DNA from: Pampus argenteus
Taxonomy: Eukaryota; Chordata; Actinopteri; Scombriformes; Stromateidae
DNA length: 64,000 nt
Reading direction: 5' to 3'
Assembly (NCBI GenBank): GCA_036937835.1
Contig: CM072868.1
Location: forward strand, 8,783,501 to 8,847,500
Shown here: positions 58,401-64,000 of the stretch, piece after piece
Position numbering within the stretch: position 1 is the stretch's first letter
Layout: every line of letters begins with the position of its first letter
Position numbers and translations under genes: made by a program
The notes under the pieces: model-generated
Database searches by the model: none
Seen by the model: the letters and a program-made list of their open reading frames with translations, nothing else
Told to the model about the DNA's origin: nothing

Positions 58401-61400
58401 TATATTCCTTTTTAAACTGTGTGGTCGTGTTTGCAATCCTTGATCTCCAAAGCAGTTGGCTGCTTGCAGTGCAAGGCCCAGGAGGTTAACGCTCTCCAAT
58501 ATTTCAACCCAAAATATGATGCAACCTCCACACAGGTTTTACTGAGGCCGCTGAGACCACTTTGATGAGACTACTGGCTACTGCCCTCAAATTCGGCTAA
58601 GATGTTTTTCCCATTTGTTTTTTTTTTGTTTGTTTTTTTTGCCTGCCATATTGTAGTAGGTCAAGTGCAGTTTAATATTGTCAGTTTTATATCATTTTAA
58701 CTGACTACCAAACTGATAACTAACATATTGGAGGTATTGGATGGACAGATACTGTCCTGTCTCAAAATTCAGTAGGAAACAAGGTTATATAGAATAACAG
58801 ATGGACATAACCTCTTCTGCTTTAGACTATGTTTTTTAAATTTAGAAGTTTCTGGAAGGGTAATAGACTTGTAAAGCGCTCAAATCAAACTCATTGGCCA
58901 GCACTGAGGAAACGGAGAAACTGGAATAACCTACTGGATCTAAACGACATCACTGAGCCACATGTTTGATTTCAGGTTTTTGATTTCAGCCACATGTCAG
59001 GTTTTTGGCATCATCTGAGATACTGTGAGACATCACAGTACATTGTGAATTGTGCACTAAATTAACATAAACTGTATAAAAGCACCAACCCTGCTGATTA
59101 TTTACCTGTATTATTTATTTTTTGAATTATAATACTTCTATTTACATCTCACAGTATTGTGTGATGTAAAAATTTTATCACAACACCAGTTCACTTTGGT
59201 TTAATCTAGTTGCAACTGGTAGTTGCATTCCAGCAAATATGTCATTCGAGGCATTAGCCACTGAAAAGCCATTAATCATACAACAGACACGAGTCATTTA
59301 TCTCTGGGTCTTGGAAGAGAGGACTGGATTCTTCTTGACGGGTAATGTGCGCACTACATAAAGATTGATTGGGTGTGGTGGTACAAACATGCACTCTCTG
59401 TTCTGTTCATTTATTACTTTATCAGTGACCTGAGAAAAGGATATTTAAGTAAACAGGCCTTACTTTGCCAGTGTGTCATTAGTCTTTAGAATACCGTTTT
59501 GTCTGCACCTGTCATGGTGCCTTATTTTCTTATATTCTGTTAGTTTATTTATTTTCTATCTGGTTGTCTGCAAGCAGGGTCTCAAATCTAAATTATGACA
59601 CTGGAATCAGCAAGAAAACAGGGTATCGGCAACAGGTAGGTAAACAAATAATGTACGCTTAAATGATATGACAAACTATGGAGGTATAATGACACCAGAA
59701 TGGATTGATTAGGAACCAATGAGATGGTCTGGAAGCAACAAAACAGCAAAAAAAAACAAAAAACATATGACCTTTTTCTAAGCTATCAATAAAATTCTGA
59801 AGTTAAAACGTGATGATATCAAGTTGACACTTTTCCCGCAACCTTTTATTGATATATATATTATCTAATATAATCTCTGGTGGGAAAGGCTCCACAGACA
59901 TCATCGGATTTGATTTTCTTCCTGGAATCTATTCTATGTTTAGTACTTTAAGCACAGCTAGAGAGATCAGTCGCATAACTTCTGTCATTAAAGCCTACAA
60001 TTTATGTTTATGTGAGGAAGTTCTTCCAATAGAAATAAAATGATTATAATAATACAATTATTCCCAAACATACTTTCAACATCTGCACCCTGTTGAGCTA
60101 TTTGCACTTGCTTTTGCTTTAAGAATGTTCTTGAATTAATTAATACGTTTGTATTGAAATAAAAGCTGTTGTTCATTAACTACTTTCCCCCTCAGTGAAT
60201 TAACTCACATGTGTGTTCAATGTGGTGCTTTTATGTATGTGCAGATAAAAGAGAATGATGATAAACAGAGAGGGGGGACAAGACTACCAGCAAGACCTTG
60301 ATATCCTATAATGGATCTAATGGAAAGCATTGTTTTTATTGGAGCTGTTAGGACCTTACTTTTAAAGTCCGAAAAAATACATAAATAAATAAAATAAAAA
60401 AGTGGCAGGGGGATACTTTCATTTCGCTGGCCCAGTGTCATCAAGCCCATGTTCTGGAGCATTAGATCAGAAAGATGTGCCACATTTATTTCATGTTCAG
60501 TTAATGAAGCATATAGCTGTAACCTATGGAATCACTGGAAGTTACAGCGGCTAAACATGACAGGAAGTTCAGAGCACAGTGCTTCTGTACGTCGAATCAC
60601 TCAGCCCCAACAATATAATATGAATATCTGGGACTTTGCTTTTTCTATTTCTCCAATAGAACAAGCCAATTTGTGACCTTACACTGACTGAAACCAAGTA
60701 AAAATTATACCATAGACAAGATCTGATTCAATAGTTCTTCGTGGTTTTTCTTAAGGCAACACATGTGGAAGTGGGATGAATAAATCATCAAGGTTTGTTT
60801 GTTTTTGTTTTTTTTTTTTTTACAGCCAATTGGAGATTTCAAGACATACCGACATGGTTATTTATGTCATTAGATTTGGAAGTTGTTTCACTGTGTGATC
60901 TTTGGTCGTCTTTGCACAATTCACTGACTCTACAAACCAGGACACAACATCAATCAGCCACATATTCAACTATGTGATTAAAAATTATCTGAAATGCCTG
61001 CCTGGTTAAGACCGTTCAATCCACTGTATTGCGCAGGTCATAGAATACAGAAAATGTTCAAGGCCATGTTGAATAGGGTTGCTATAGTAACCTGATGACT
61101 GCAATCAGAGGGATAAACAAAGCAGTAAACACATAAGTTTACAGCTCTCTCAAATGACACCGTGTGTTACTGGCGTACATACCAGAATGAGTTCAGACAC
61201 ATTCACATGCACTTAACACACTTGTACATGCAACTGCACATCAACCAATGGCCACATACACAAATATAACAGGCCTATCTTGCAAGGTCCAAAACAACAT
61301 CAAAATGATTAAAGGAGATGGTATGACAAACTAGGACATTTTGCTCAAGGGTATAAAAAAACAACTGGTCAGGTACAAAGATAAAGGAAAATATGTGAAT

Positions 61401-62540
61401 GGAAAATATGAAAGGACAGATGATCTTCTTCCTGCAGTAAAAATAAGTTGAAGTTGATAAGAAACTGACTCACAAGTTCCAGACGGCAGTAAAAGAGGGA
61501 TGCGCTTGAAAAGATGGGGAAAAAGAACCAATGCTTTACTACATGAGCAGCTCCAGGAGTCCGATCTTTGCACTCACTAATTTTGGGCCTATAAAAGCGA
61601 GTAGGTCGAGCATGTTGAGATGAAGCATTATTTAGGAGCTGAATCTAAAGAAGATGTGCAGAGATCAGCATGAATGCAGCAGAAATCCATACATACATAC
61701 ATACATAGGCTAAAGTGGCTACATATGTACACACGATTGTAGAAATAACTTACAGCCTCCCCTGTACTTATGATACATAACAGCTTTACAAACACACAAT
61801 GCAGATGCATATGAGAAAAAAAGAAATGTCTTGTTTCTCATTATCACACTATACATGGCAAATAAGGCAAATGTATCACTAACTATGTGTGAAAGATCAT
61901 CATGATTATCACATCCTGATTACTGATAGCAGAAGAACTGACATACCAATGTACCACATGTGCCATCTCATAATAACAGGAAGACTTCTGAGGCCAGTCA
62001 GTATAAAACCACAGGATAGCATTTAGCACTGGTAACCAATATATCAGAGTAACAGAGGTTTTTCATCATGCTCAATAACCGTGGAGGGTTTCTCAGAGTG
62101 ATGCCAGAGTTCAAATGTAAGATTCAGTGTCTTGGATTAGTTCTGGTTTACCTCTAGACTATATTTATGTATTCTGTTGTGCATGTGTTGTCTAAAGGTT
62201 GAAGGTAAGAAGAATTAATAACCATCTCTAGTATTTAGCCACATAATACCAACATGCCACCCATTAATAAAAACAAACAGCGAAAGAGTATTAATTCCAC
62301 AAACTCACAAAGATTAACAAATCTCAGGCACTTGAACCAGTTACATAATGTGGTGACTGTACTTCTCAGGTTTACAGGTAGACATAACCAACGTGGGACT
62401 TACAGCTTGTATGTTTATAAGCACACTTTAAGTAGCAGGAAAATTGATAGTTTAGCAACACACACCAGGAGAAAAGTGTTGTTTACGTGTCTTTCTGTCT
62501 ACTTTAAAGCAGTGAGCTGAACTCATGAGAAATACATCGA
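52401..62540. other. Long stretch without a recognised gene
   Basis: About 10 kb of AT-rich DNA with short low-complexity runs, for example TTGTA units near 55247-55270 and CATA units near 61688-61707. Open frames of 60-140 codons (such as 53647-54069, 55663-55941 and 60217-60483) have neither family similarity nor plausible splice structure. Confidence 0.45.
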
Positions 62541-62571
62541 TGACTGACTGACTGACTGACTGACTGACTGA
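62541..62571. repeat. (GACT)n microsatellite
   Basis: Seven or more tandem tgac/gact units, about 30 bp. Confidence 0.95.
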
Positions 62572-64000
62572 TTGATAAAGGTTAGTAGGAAAATACATGC
62601 ATTCATAAAGCTCTGACACTAATTGAACCTTTTATCCATCTTCAGGGAATATCAACAGGCTCATCATCTTTAGCACAGAGTCACTATTGCTAATATAACA
62701 AACACAGCTTTTGCTAATTAAATCCATAAAGGCTAAATGTTGGCTGTTCTTTTTGTTAATGTGCCTTCTGCACACTCACTACTATTCTCGTCACTTGAGG
62801 AATTTTCCAGTTGAACTAATGACTCAATGAATTCAATGAACCATCCAGTAAACCATTAACCTTCAATCCAATAGGTAAACAGTACAGGAACATTACTGGC
62901 AGATTGCTAATTTTTTTTAAATTAAAATCTAATTTCCTAGTTGGCATAAAAGGATGCTGTGTCAACTAACTGTATTTCTCCACAATCCAATCTACTTTAT
63001 TTTCCAGTTATTTTCAACAGTTGTATTGCCTGTTACTTTCGAAGCTGACACATGCCTGTACACACACACATGCAAATTGTAATTAGTCCGTTGACTGCTG
63101 CCTGTCGACTTCACTGCAGACTCAGTGCCAGAGCAGGAGCAGTCGGGTTATTGATATTAGAAACTGTTCAAGTTTGGCAAACAAGAAGCAAAACACACTG
63201 AAAAACCAGTGACAAATTCAAACAGAACCAAAAAGAGTTTTGCCAAAGCTGTATAGAAAATGGGAGGAGAAGAAAAACACTGCAAATAAATTACTTTGGT
63301 TTTTCTCACACCCGTTTTTTTTTTCTCTAACCTCTGTTCTCTGGTTTATCTATAAAGCTAAAATGAAACCATCTGGTTTTGTTTTGTTTCATAGTCTTAA
63401 AGACTATAATACTCAATACTCACTGGCCCTCAAACACGTACAGCATTCATTACAATAACTCGATCCTGCTGATCTCAGAGCTGGTGCAGATCCATCATGA
63501 AGTCATCAAGAAACCCACTCAGAATCTCCATAGCATATGCTCGCTGTCATGAGCATCCCAGCAAAAGCACGTCCTACCATCACAGTGATTTACATGCTCA
63601 GTGACACCGAGGCCAATTAGTGCAGTGTCAATGCCAAACAGGCTTTTGGATTTTGAGGGCTTCATTAACATTTCTGGGTAAAAAAAAAAACAAAAAAAAC
63701 ACCGAATTCCAAAAAACGTAACTATGATCCTTATCTGTAAAGGTGTATTTGTACAATACATCACATACAGCTGTGCCCTGAAGTAGTCCCATAATTATGC
63801 TATTTGCGGGATGAGGTCATGATAAGAAAATAGGACTCAAACTGAATTTAAAATTGTTTAAAACATGACAATATGGTACTGATGTATTCATTACTGAAGG
63901 GATGTATACATATAAAACACACACAAAATCAATCAAAATATTACAATGTATAAGTGAAGTTCTTGTGAGCAAATCCTTTTGAAAGATCCTGTTCCTCACA
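62572..64000. other. AT-rich non-coding end of the window
   Basis: No gene or known repeat was recognised up to the edge. There is an A-rich run near 63680-63701. Confidence 0.4.

Overview
This is nuclear DNA from a ray-finned fish, most likely a percomorph teleost. The genes have introns with GT/AG boundaries. Long CA/GT microsatellites are frequent, and CpG is sparse except at one promoter. Several dispersed repeats have sequences I recognise from memory as common in percomorph genomes; no database was searched.

Three protein-coding genes are supported. (1) The first coding exon of a muscleblind-like RNA-binding protein (mbnl1) lies on the minus strand at 5814-5987; the rest of the gene continues off the left edge. 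(2) A complete succinate receptor gene (sucnr1, a class A GPCR) is on the plus strand. Its ATG is the last codon of one exon (40314-40316) and the rest of the protein is in a second exon (40510-41433). (3) A complete five-exon arylacetamide deacetylase gene (aadac-like, microsomal serine esterase) is on the minus strand at 45816-52082 and encodes 410 residues. The set mbnl1, sucnr1, aadac matches the neighbourhood on human chromosome 3q25. In human, as I recall, all three point the same way; here sucnr1 is inverted relative to the other two.

Layout: 1-5813 is mbnl1 intron sequence carrying a decayed hAT-type transposase relic (about 1299-2240, minus). From about 6.1 to 40 kb is a gene desert between the divergent mbnl1 and sucnr1 genes. 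It is filled with microsatellites and repeat fragments, and probably holds mbnl1 5' UTR exons; the best candidate is a minus-strand exon ending at 23476 with ZNF143-like and RFX-like sites upstream. From 41.4 to 45.8 kb is the convergent spacer between sucnr1 and aadac. A CpG-dense stretch at about 52.08-52.40 kb covers the aadac start. From 52.4 to 64 kb I recognise no gene.

The three genes are neighbours by ancestry and do not form a pathway: one regulates splicing, one senses extracellular succinate, and one hydrolyses esters and amides in the ER lumen. No CRISPR array, rRNA, functional tRNA gene or intact mobile element was seen, and I found no clearly new multi-gene system.
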